Notes under the pieces: generated by a model
Seen by the model: only the letters and a program-made list of their open reading frames with translations
The model's database searches: none
What the model was told of the DNA's origin: nothing
Shown: positions 6,576 to 12,111 of the stretch, piece by piece
Position numbering within the stretch: position 1 is the stretch's first letter
Layout: each line of letters opens with the position of its first letter
Translations under genes and position numbers: made by a program
From: Methanobacteriota archaeon
GTDB taxonomy: Archaea; Altiarchaeota; Altiarchaeia; IMC4; QMZM01
Reading direction: 5' to 3'
Assembly: GCA_021731385.1 (NCBI GenBank)
Contig: JAKFXM010000199.1
Location: forward strand, 1-16,909
Length of the DNA: 16,909 nucleotides

Positions 6576-6955
6576 TTCTTTTTGTTTATATCTTTTTCTT
6601 TTTTTACCCGAATTTGCCCTTTTGGCAAATTGGGCACAAAAATTTTGCTTCCCGATTGAGCCTTTAGGCTCAATGGGCCCGAATTGGGCTCTGCCCAATT
6701 GGGCCCAAAAACTGCTTTGCAGTTTTTCGGGCCCAAAAATTTCCTTTGGAAATTTTTCGGGTGCAAAATTTTTCTTGTAGTTAAAATTCGTGCGATTGTG
6801 CGTCTTATCTCCCTTACCTTGCCTATTTCCTCGGGAACACCGCCGGATGCCATAATGCCTCTTATCTTCATCAAATTAGTATTTAATTCCAATATCCGGT
6901 TGTCTATCTCGTCGGCATCCATTTCCCGAATTTCTCTTGAGCGTAATATAGCCAT
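6572..6955 (-). CDS. rpl29: Large ribosomal subunit protein uL29 with a palindrome-encoded C-terminal extension
   Basis: 127 residues, though archaeal uL29 is usually about 65-75. Residues 1-61 (MAILRSREIREMDADEI through IRRTIARILT) are a normal uL29, a helical hairpin at the exit tunnel. Residues from about 62 to 117 are encoded by a nested array of palindromes (6607-6773) and read as low-complexity sequence with repeated motifs such as GPN and GPK. The last ten or so residues (VKKEKDINKKK) may be the native tail. The frame stays open to a TGA overlapping the aIF1 ATG, so the insertion kept the coupling. Whether the extension survives in the ribosome is unknown. Confidence 0.92.
   Translation of the reverse strand: MAILRSREIREMDADEIDNRILELNTNLMKIRGIMASGGVPEEIGKVREIRRTIARILTTRKILHPKNFQRKFLGPKNCKAVFGPNWAEPNSGPLSLKAQSGSKIFVPNLPKGQIRVKKEKDINKKK
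6607..6773. repeat. Nested array of CCCGA...GGG palindromic units inside uL29
   Basis: Five perfect inner hairpins. 6611-6618/6624-6631 is AATTTGCC/GGCAAATT. 6655-6663/6666-6674 is ATTGAGCCT/AGGCTCAAT. 6682-6689/6693-6700 is AATTGGGC/GCCCAATT. 6707-6715/6719-6727 is AAAAACTGC/GCAGTTTTT. 6735-6744/6748-6757 is AAAAATTTCC/GGAAATTTTT. Each is bordered by CCCG on one side and GGG or GGGCCC on the other. An outer pair, AAAAATTTTGC (6638-6648) and GCAAAATTTTT (6763-6773), encloses the last four. That fits insertion of units into the loop of an older hairpin. Confidence 0.92.
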
Positions 6956-6996
6956 TTTGTAATGAATCTGTTATTATTTATAGGGATTATATCTAT

Positions 6997-7821
6997 TTAT
7001 TTATTCATTTCCTTTTCTGCATCTGTTTCCGTTTTCTTGCCCGAATCAGAAAGTTTAGTTTCTGAATTTCCTTTGAGGAAATTTTTCTTGTCTTCAGGGG
7101 AGTCATTTTGTGCATTTTTTGCTGCATGTTCTTTTCTGGGTTTTCTTTTAGGCTTGGTTTTCTTTTCAGTTTTGGGCTCCTCAACAATAGATTCTGCAGA
7201 TTTTTCAGCCTCTTTGGACTTAATTGAAAACTGATCTGGAAAAATAACATTTGGAGGAACTATCTTTACCGTGACCCCAATAACACCTGCCTTTAGGTTT
7301 GATTGGGTCGATCCTATACTTACCAGTTTTAACGAATCCCCTGCCTTTTTCATATATCCCTGGCAGTATTTTTCTCTTTTTGCACGTCCGCCCTTTCCTA
7401 TGATTTTGCCGGCAAGGATTATCTCGGCCCCCCTTGCACCTGAGTTCATAATCGTCTTTAAAGCCTTGTAAACAACACGCCTTCGGTTCATGCCCCGTTC
7501 CAAATCATTAGCTATTCTCCTTGCTACAATATTCGGATCCAGGGTCGGATTTTCAACCCTCTGGACATCTATAGCGGGATTTTCAATTCCGTATTTTGTC
7601 TTCAAAAATTTAGTTATTGTGTCTATTCTCCTGCCCTTCTTCCCGATGACTATCGGTGGTTTTTCGACATATAAAACCACCCTTGTTGCAAGAGGGGTTT
7701 TTTGAATATTTATTCCCGAATAACCTGCTCTCTCTAACTCTGACCTTAAAAAATTTTCTATTTCGGACCTTATCTTTCCCTCCTGAATAAAATGTTTTTC
7801 AATAGCCATTCCAATCATCAT
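6997..7821 (-). CDS. rps3: Small ribosomal subunit protein uS3 with an extended charged tail
   Basis: 274 residues of uS3, a 30S protein lining the mRNA entry channel. The KH type-2 domain is clear, with IVIGKKGRRIDTI (about 57-69) carrying the GxxG loop. The C-terminal uS3 domain contains RRVVYKALKTIMNSGARGAEIILAGKIIGKGGRAKREK. The core ends near VIFPDQF (about 195); the remaining ~80 residues are Lys/Glu/Ser-rich. Part of this tail (about 247-261) is encoded by decayed palindromic units. The start ATG at 7821 overlaps the uL22 TGA (ATGATG); Met-5 (MAIEKHFI) is an alternative. Confidence 0.96.
   Translation of the reverse strand: MMIGMAIEKHFIQEGKIRSEIENFLRSELERAGYSGINIQKTPLATRVVLYVEKPPIVIGKKGRRIDTITKFLKTKYGIENPAIDVQRVENPTLDPNIVARRIANDLERGMNRRRVVYKALKTIMNSGARGAEIILAGKIIGKGGRAKREKYCQGYMKKAGDSLKLVSIGSTQSNLKAGVIGVTVKIVPPNVIFPDQFSIKSKEAEKSAESIVEEPKTEKKTKPKRKPRKEHAAKNAQNDSPEDKKNFLKGNSETKLSDSGKKTETDAEKEMNK
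7040..7083. repeat. Decayed palindromic units in the uS3 C-terminal coding region
   Basis: CCCGAATCAGAA (7040-7051) is identical to the start of a unit at 10816-10827. It continues into an imperfect hairpin, TCAGAAA/TTTCTGA (7046-7052 with 7059-7065), and then a second hairpin, AATTTCCT/AGGAAATT (7065-7072 with 7076-7083). It lies in frame in the uS3 tail. Confidence 0.6.
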
Positions 7822-8312
7822 TTATCCGTTTTTACATCCTTTGTCTTCTCCTTAATTTCTGGCAGTTCTTTTGCAACGACCTGAACGCTGACAAATTCGG
7901 TCTTCCAGAGTTTCCACCTGCCCTGAGGCCTTCTTTTCCTCCTTATAGGCCCCTTTTGCGCCTGTATATGGACTATCTTTAGTCCTTCAGGATCTAGACC
8001 GCGATATTCTGCATTTTTCTCTGCATTTTGCAGTACATTTAATACCTCACCAGCCGCCTTTTTTGGATACTTAGCAATATTATTCTTTCCTGAAATCCTT
8101 TTATGCCCTATCCCCCTGTTAAATCTACCAAATGGGATTAATGTATTAAGTGAGATCACGCCACCCAATAATTCTGAAGCATCCTTAAGCATCATGCCTT
8201 TTAGCCTGCTGCAAATTATTACCGTATCCTTGAAGGATACATTGAGTTCCCTTCCTATTGCCCTTGCGACATTAACCTTGTCGCCAGACTCAAATGAGTA
8301 ATTAAGCTTCAT
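7818..8312 (-). CDS. rpl22: Large ribosomal subunit protein uL22
   Basis: 164 residues of uL22, whose long beta hairpin lines the peptide exit tunnel. Recognisable parts are the N-terminal helices (RAIGRELNVSFKDTVIICSRLKGM), ISLNTLIPFGRFNRGIGHKR, and the hairpin KIVHIQAQKGPIRRKRRPQGRWKLWKTEFVSVQVV. A Lys/Glu-rich C-terminus follows, as in several archaea. It begins 6 nt after the uS19 stop, and its own stop overlaps the uS3 start by 4 nt. Confidence 0.96.
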   Translation of the reverse strand: MKLNYSFESGDKVNVARAIGRELNVSFKDTVIICSRLKGMMLKDASELLGGVISLNTLIPFGRFNRGIGHKRISGKNNIAKYPKKAAGEVLNVLQNAEKNAEYRGLDPEGLKIVHIQAQKGPIRRKRRPQGRWKLWKTEFVSVQVVAKELPEIKEKTKDVKTDK

Positions 8313-8318
8313 TTTATC

Positions 8319-8729
8319 TTATTTTATTGGAATAAATAGCGATGATCTTGTAGCCCCGACCCCGGGAGCAGAGTGCTTTATAATAGCCCTTGTCATTGAA
8401 AATTCACCCAAAAATTGTCCTATCATCTCGGGTAGAATTTCAAATTTTTTGAATTCCTTTCCATTGTGTACTTCAAATTCCAAGCCAACCATTTCCGGCA
8501 ATATTGGCATATTCCTGCAGTGGGTCTGAACGGGCTTTGGTTTTTTACCTGCATCAATGGCCTTGCGGGAATTTCTTATCCTCGTCATAAGAGTTTTCTC
8601 CATGTCAGTAAATCCCCTTTTTATGGATCTTCTTACCCTTGAAGGCATTATGTTTACAAGTTCATCCATAGACATAGCGCGCAATTCTTCTAATGTATGC
8701 CCTCTGTAAGTAAATGTTTTTTTTGCCAT
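8319..8729 (-). CDS. rps19: Small ribosomal subunit protein uS19
   Basis: 136 residues, typical of archaeal uS19, which lies in the 30S head and contacts the central protuberance. The N-terminus AKKTFTYRGHTLEELRAMS, PVQTHCRNMPILPEMVGLEFEVHNGKEFKKFEI and the C-terminal GEFSMTRAIIKHSAPGVGATRSSLFIPIK are diagnostic. The short inverted repeat around 8440-8455 reflects the codons for KEFKKFEI and is not an inserted palindrome. It is spaced 5 nt from uL2 and 6 nt from uL22. Confidence 0.97.
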   Translation of the reverse strand: MAKKTFTYRGHTLEELRAMSMDELVNIMPSRVRRSIKRGFTDMEKTLMTRIRNSRKAIDAGKKPKPVQTHCRNMPILPEMVGLEFEVHNGKEFKKFEILPEMIGQFLGEFSMTRAIIKHSAPGVGATRSSLFIPIK

Positions 8730-8734
8730 TTCTA

Positions 8735-9460
8735 TTATTTCTTCCTCTTGCCGGTTCTCTTAGGTGATATATGACCAACCTTTGCACCGGGCGGTGTATC
8801 ATGTTTTACTGGTCTCCTGCTATGAGGATTACGCCCACCACCATGCGGGTGATCCATTGCATTCATCGCATTTCCGCCGACTATCGGGTAAAGCTTATTC
8901 TTTGCCTTATGGGCATACCACGCCTGTCCTGCATGAACAAAAGGTTTTTCTTTTCTTCCGCCGCCTGCAATCTTTCCTATACTTGCCCGTGAGTTGCTAT
9001 TTACTGCAATAGTTTTTTTCGACGGCAGTTGGATATGTGTAATCCCTGATCCCCGCTCATGTGCAATTATGGATGCCGATGTTCCTGCTGATCTTACTAT
9101 TTTTCCGCCATCTCCCAAGCGAATTTCAATATTATAGACGAAACTACCTTCAGATATCTTTCCAACGGGCAGTATATTCCCATTGTTCGGATTTGCATTT
9201 TCTCCGATCTCTATCCATTGTCCCACCCTTGCCCCCTCCGGCGCTATGAGTAGAATCTCCTCAAAATTTTCCATTAGGATTTTAGCAAGTGGTGCAGATC
9301 TTATGGGATCGTGGATTATGTCTATAATCTGGCCTCCAATACCTTCCTTGTAAACGCCTGTATTTGGGGGATAGACTATGTTCCCCATGAATCTGTGCGA
9401 TGGTGACCTGAACCTCGGACTTCCTCGTCCCCTCCTTTGCGTAATTAATCGTTTTCCCAT
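8735..9460 (-). CDS. rpl2: Large ribosomal subunit protein uL2
   Basis: 241 residues from ATG at 9460 (MGKRLITQRRGRGSPRF), normal for archaeal uL2, a core 50S protein near the peptidyl-transferase centre. AIAGG-type and C-terminal motifs are present: GKIAGGGRKEKPFVHAGQAW and the invariant MDHPHGGGRNPHS with the conserved His, ending GAKVGHISPKRTGKRKK. A longer reading to 9475 would add MVSCN and overlap uL23. The 9460 start gives the same TAA-N-ATG junction seen elsewhere here. Confidence 0.97.
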   Translation of the reverse strand: MGKRLITQRRGRGSPRFRSPSHRFMGNIVYPPNTGVYKEGIGGQIIDIIHDPIRSAPLAKILMENFEEILLIAPEGARVGQWIEIGENANPNNGNILPVGKISEGSFVYNIEIRLGDGGKIVRSAGTSASIIAHERGSGITHIQLPSKKTIAVNSNSRASIGKIAGGGRKEKPFVHAGQAWYAHKAKNKLYPIVGGNAMNAMDHPHGGGRNPHSRRPVKHDTPPGAKVGHISPKRTGKRKK

Positions 9461-9461
9461 A

Positions 9462-9719
9462 TTACAAGACACCAAATTTTGATGCTATCTCCTCCGCAGG
9501 ATATTTTGAATCAAGCCTTATATATGCTTTTTTCTTTCCTTGAGAGATTACTGTATTTATATCCAAAACCTTCACATTGTAATCAGATTCAATTGATTTT
9601 TTTATATCCTGTTTTGTTGAATTTTTATCTACTACAAAACACAATTTGTTTTCATTCTCCCTCAATGATGTAGCCTTTTCACCCATGAGGGGATAGATTA
9701 ATACCTTTTGTTTGTCCAT
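9462..9719 (-). CDS. rpl23: Large ribosomal subunit protein uL23
   Basis: 85 residues, the usual size of archaeal uL23, which forms part of the exit-tunnel rim and docks factors such as SRP. Characteristic segments are YPLMGEKATSLRENENKLCFVVDKNSTKQDIKKSIE and VKVLDINTVISQGKKKAYIRLDSKYPAEEIASKFGVL. It lies 24 nt after uL4, and uL2 follows after one base. Confidence 0.96.
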   Translation of the reverse strand: MDKQKVLIYPLMGEKATSLRENENKLCFVVDKNSTKQDIKKSIESDYNVKVLDINTVISQGKKKAYIRLDSKYPAEEIASKFGVL

Positions 9720-9743
9720 GCTTAGATATTGCTTATCTTATCT

Positions 9744-10550
9744 CTATTTTCTTTTATCATATAATTTACCTATACTTTCAATTGCTGACTTTGTCCATAA
9801 TGTCAATCTCCCGGCGTGTGTTCCGGGTGCCATTAATTCCGGGGTAAGTTCATCTATCCTAGCTATATCAACGCCCGGTATGTTCCTTATGCCTTGTATA
9901 ATTCCATTATCGTTATTTATCACAATTAATACACTCTTCCTGCCTTTGTGTTTATATCCTTTTCTTCCTTTTCCAACACCTGAAGGTGTTTTTCCCTTCA
10001 TCGCTCTGTTTATATCTTCACCCAAACCCAAGGTTTTAAGTGTCTGAATTACATCTCTTGTCTTACTCAATTTCTCAAAAGAATCCTCAATTATCAGGGG
10101 GATTTTCTTTATATCCTGAATCTTATGACTCCGCTTAGTTACAATATCGTAATTTGCAGTTGCTGCAATGGCAGACTTCAATGCAAACAGGTATTCCTTC
10201 TTGTTTATCTTAACATACCAGTCTTTTTTCTTTGGCGGGTGGGCTGGTCTCCCTTTAACTGATTGAGGAACCCTCCTCACCTTGCCTAATCCACCGCCAC
10301 CCGTCTTTTCCCTTGGGAGTCTTGACTGTCCCCGATTTATAGTTATTCTGAATGTTTCTCTTCTATTTCCGAAGTAATCTGCACTTGTCTGCATACCTGC
10401 AAGTTCATATGTACCATAAATCTGCCTCCTATTTGCTTGTTCTGCAACTATTGCACGCTGAATTAAATCTGGTCTGTATTCCGTTCTGAATACTTCTGGT
10501 AATTCGACATTACCAATAATTTCACCCTTTACTGAATATACATCCGCCAT
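9744..10550 (-). CDS. rpl4: Large ribosomal subunit protein uL4
   Basis: 268 residues from ATG at 10550 (MADVYSVKGEIIGNVELPEVF), as in archaeal uL4. Its long loop, reaching into the exit tunnel, is visible as RREtFRINRGQ-type sequence followed by LPREKTGGGGLGKVRRVPQSVKGRPAHPPKKKDW. The frame can be extended to a TTG at 10580, but the added residues come from a duplicated piece of the uL3 3' end, so I reject that start. No Shine-Dalgarno is visible at 10550. The stop of the detached uL3 copy lies 7 nt upstream, so coupling may have depended on the original uL3-uL4 junction. Confidence 0.95.
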   Translation of the reverse strand: MADVYSVKGEIIGNVELPEVFRTEYRPDLIQRAIVAEQANRRQIYGTYELAGMQTSADYFGNRRETFRITINRGQSRLPREKTGGGGLGKVRRVPQSVKGRPAHPPKKKDWYVKINKKEYLFALKSAIAATANYDIVTKRSHKIQDIKKIPLIIEDSFEKLSKTRDVIQTLKTLGLGEDINRAMKGKTPSGVGKGRKGYKHKGRKSVLIVINNDNGIIQGIRNIPGVDIARIDELTPELMAPGTHAGRLTLWTKSAIESIGKLYDKRK

Positions 10551-10556
10551 TTTTGG

Positions 10557-10593
10557 ATTATGTTCCCTGCTTTGATTCAAGATTTATGTGTGT
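10557..10593 (-). repeat. 37-bp direct repeat, detached copy of the uL3 3' end
   Basis: Identical to 10930-10966. It encodes the last uL3 residues (ITHINLESKQGT in the intact copy) and a TAA, but no open frame leads into it. Its stop is 7 nt from the uL4 ATG, the spacing expected of an undisturbed uL3-uL4 junction. Confidence 0.95.
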
Positions 10594-10641
10594 ATAAGGG
10601 CACTTCGTGCCCTATCAACACCATAAGTGAAACTTTCACTT

Positions 10642-10696
10642 TGTGGCAGAGCCTTTGGCTCTGACACGTGTCTGAGAGCCTTGGCTCTCAGCCACA
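10642..10696. repeat. Branched palindromic element, TGTGGC family, copy 2 (55 bp)
   Basis: Same architecture as 162-215: outer TGTGGC/GCCACA, first hairpin AGAGCC-TTT-GGCTCT, central ACACGTGT. The second hairpin is CTGAGAGCC-TT-GGCTCTCAG instead of CTGAACCC-AAC-GGGTTCAG. Both arms of that stem change together. Confidence 0.85.
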
Positions 10697-10731
10697 TCCC
10701 TTATCAACCCACCATTTGAATTTTTAGGAAT

Positions 10732-10756
10732 CAAAACCCTTTCTAAAAGGGTTTTG
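10732..10756. repeat. 11-bp perfect hairpin with TTCTAAAAGGGTTTT
   Basis: CAAAACCCTTT (10732-10742) pairs with AAAGGGTTTTG (10746-10756) around loop CTA. It looks like the undisturbed form of the hairpin that encloses the composite at 10807-10890. Confidence 0.85.
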
Positions 10757-10806
10757 GCACCTAATCAACCCCACTGTTGAATTTCACTCAAATCAAGTTT
10801 GGGTAT

Positions 10807-10890
10807 CCAAACCCTCCCGAATCAGAACCTAAAGGTTCTGATTGGGCCCAAAAATTCCTTTGGAATTTTTCGGGTTCTAAAAGGGTTTGG
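10807..10890. repeat. Nested composite palindrome in the uL3-uL4 spacer
   Basis: Outer arms CCAAACCCT (10807-10815) and AGGGTTTGG (10882-10890) enclose CCCG/CGGG (10816-10819 with 10871-10874). These in turn enclose two hairpins: AATCAGAACCT/AGGTTCTGATT (10820-10830 with 10833-10843) and AAAAATTCC/GGAATTTTT (10850-10858 with 10862-10870), separated by GGGCCC. Removing 10816-10874 would leave a simple CCAAACCCT-TTCTAAA-AGGGTTTGG hairpin. Confidence 0.85.
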
Positions 10891-10929
10891 GCCCTAATCA
10901 ACCCTAATTTTGCTCAATGAATTTTATCA

Positions 10930-10966
10930 ATTATGTTCCCTGCTTTGATTCAAGATTTATGTGTGT
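10930..10966 (-). repeat. 37-bp direct repeat, copy attached to uL3
   Basis: Partner of 10557-10593. It contains the terminal codons and TAA of uL3. Confidence 0.95.
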
Positions 10967-11923
10967 TATCTCAAGGTTTGTATCGCCAGATGGACGCCGG
11001 GCATTTGTTAGTCTGATTAGTCTCTTAGCCGGACCAGGGACCGACCCTGCCAACATAACATAATTTTTTTGAAGATTACCGTAATGAAGGAAGCCACCAT
11101 TTGGTGTTATCTCTGCCCCATTATCCCCTATCTTCAGGATTATTTTATTATATTCTGTCCTTGTATGGTATCCCATCTGTCCTGGCATAGGTTCAACCCA
11201 TAGTTTTCTTGCAGGCGTCCATGCACCACCGGTACCCACGTGCCTTATACCCTTGTCTGTCTTTCTTGGCTGGATTCTTGTCCCCCATCTTTTGATTACC
11301 CCCTGAAATCCCTTACCCTTTGTAACAGCTGTTACATCAACAAAGACCTTGTTGTTGAATACATCACTTATGTTAATTTCCTTTCCAAGAACCTTTTTGA
11401 TAAATTCAAGTTTGTCCTTGATGCTATTTCCGCCAATTGCAATTTCCATTAAGTCAGGTACCTTCTTTGATAGCGAGGTCATTCTAGGCTGGGTTTGAAG
11501 TATAAGTCGTATGTCTGTAATACGATCTAAATCCCCCTCCAATTTTTTTAACCTCTGCCCCGTATCCCTCTTCTTCGGCAAATTTATTGTCCTTTCCAGG
11601 TCTTTGCTAAGATCCTGGGCCCATATATCTGTGAATGCCTCCCTTCCAAAATACCCTGCAGTATATGCCCTAACGCATGCAACTACCATTGGCGGGGTAT
11701 CAAGCACAGTAACTGGAATGAATATCTCAAGCCCATTAGTAGGGCTATTCTTTCTGTTGTCAATAGCAAGTACATTTGTCATCCCTGCCTTATACCCTGC
11801 AAAACCGAGCAAACTTACCTTTCCGGTATCTATCCAAGAGTGTATCCTAGGTACTTCCTGTTTTGCCCTTTTTCTTGGGGAAAATGCCAGCGATCCTGAC
11901 CGCGGTTTATTTCGTTTTGCCAT
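10931..11923 (-). CDS. rpl3: Large ribosomal subunit protein uL3
   Basis: 330 residues, full length for archaeal uL3, whose extensions approach the peptidyl-transferase centre. The N-terminus MAKRNKPRSGSLAFSPRKRA, VSLLGFAGYKAGMTNVLAIDNR, VFVDVTAVTKGKGFQGVIKRWG, IRHVGTGGAWTPARKLWVEPMPGQMGYHTRTEYNK (given here in parts) and GSVPGPAKRLIRLT are family hallmarks. It is the first gene of the ribosomal cluster and begins after a 188-nt non-coding leader, with AAGGGTTGTGA just before the ATG. Its 3' end is duplicated downstream. Confidence 0.97.
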   Translation of the reverse strand: MAKRNKPRSGSLAFSPRKRAKQEVPRIHSWIDTGKVSLLGFAGYKAGMTNVLAIDNRKNSPTNGLEIFIPVTVLDTPPMVVACVRAYTAGYFGREAFTDIWAQDLSKDLERTINLPKKRDTGQRLKKLEGDLDRITDIRLILQTQPRMTSLSKKVPDLMEIAIGGNSIKDKLEFIKKVLGKEINISDVFNNKVFVDVTAVTKGKGFQGVIKRWGTRIQPRKTDKGIRHVGTGGAWTPARKLWVEPMPGQMGYHTRTEYNKIILKIGDNGAEITPNGGFLHYGNLQKNYVMLAGSVPGPAKRLIRLTNARRPSGDTNLEITHINLESKQGT

Positions 11924-12111
11924 TCACAACCCTTGATAAATGAATTTTAATGATGGAAATGAAAGGTTTTAATCATTAAGAATCAGTAATTAAAAAGCAA
12001 TTAATGGGGATAAACTACCCAAAAACCACTCCCTGATGTTGATTACTGCATTTTTCCTATAATCAATCAGTAAATCGCAATTTTGAATAATTGGTAATTT
12101 AAGCATAAAAA
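11924..12111 (-). promoter_or_regulatory. Probable promoter/leader region of the uL3-EF-2 ribosomal cluster
   Basis: 188 nt without a gene, upstream of the first ribosomal gene. On the minus strand there are A/T-rich TATA-like stretches, for example GCTTTTTAATTAC (about 11987-11999) and GCTTAAATTACC (about 12083-12094). I cannot pick the real one. Position 12033-12070 can fold as TTGATTA/TAATCAA extended by CTGA/TCAG across a bulge. TTAATGA/TCATTAA (about 11947-11979) is a second, looser pair. These may be leader structures or the terminator of the DUF63 gene. Confidence 0.4.

Larger units (their letters stand above)
10594..10929. repeat. 336-bp palindrome-rich insertion between uL3 and uL4, no gene
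   Basis: No coding frame is apparent. From low to high coordinates it contains hairpin AGGGCAC-TTC-GTGCCCT (10597-10613), hairpin AAGTGAAA/TTTCACTT (10625-10641), a second TGTGGC branched element (10642-10696), a strong hairpin (10732-10756) and a nested composite (10807-10890). The motif ATCAACCC or a close variant follows each block, at about 10615, 10703, 10763 and 10897. The segment is bracketed by 37-bp direct repeats. Confidence 0.9.

Noticed and set aside
6576..6698. Longer aIF1 starting at 6698
   Set aside because: The extra residues come from the palindromic array in the uL29 tail; the family N-terminus NCPRCG starts at 6575.
10551..10580. Longer uL4 starting at TTG 10580
   Set aside because: The added residues are encoded by the detached duplicate of the uL3 3' end read in another frame, and archaeal uL4 begins at the ATG at 10550.
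10594..10929. CRISPR array
   Set aside because: The repeated blocks are irregular in spacing and length and the repeats are palindromic units, without unique spacers of constant size.
11321..11336. TGTAACAGCTGTTACA palindrome in uL3
   Set aside because: It encodes the conserved DVTAVTKG stretch of uL3 and has no loop or resemblance to the inserted units.
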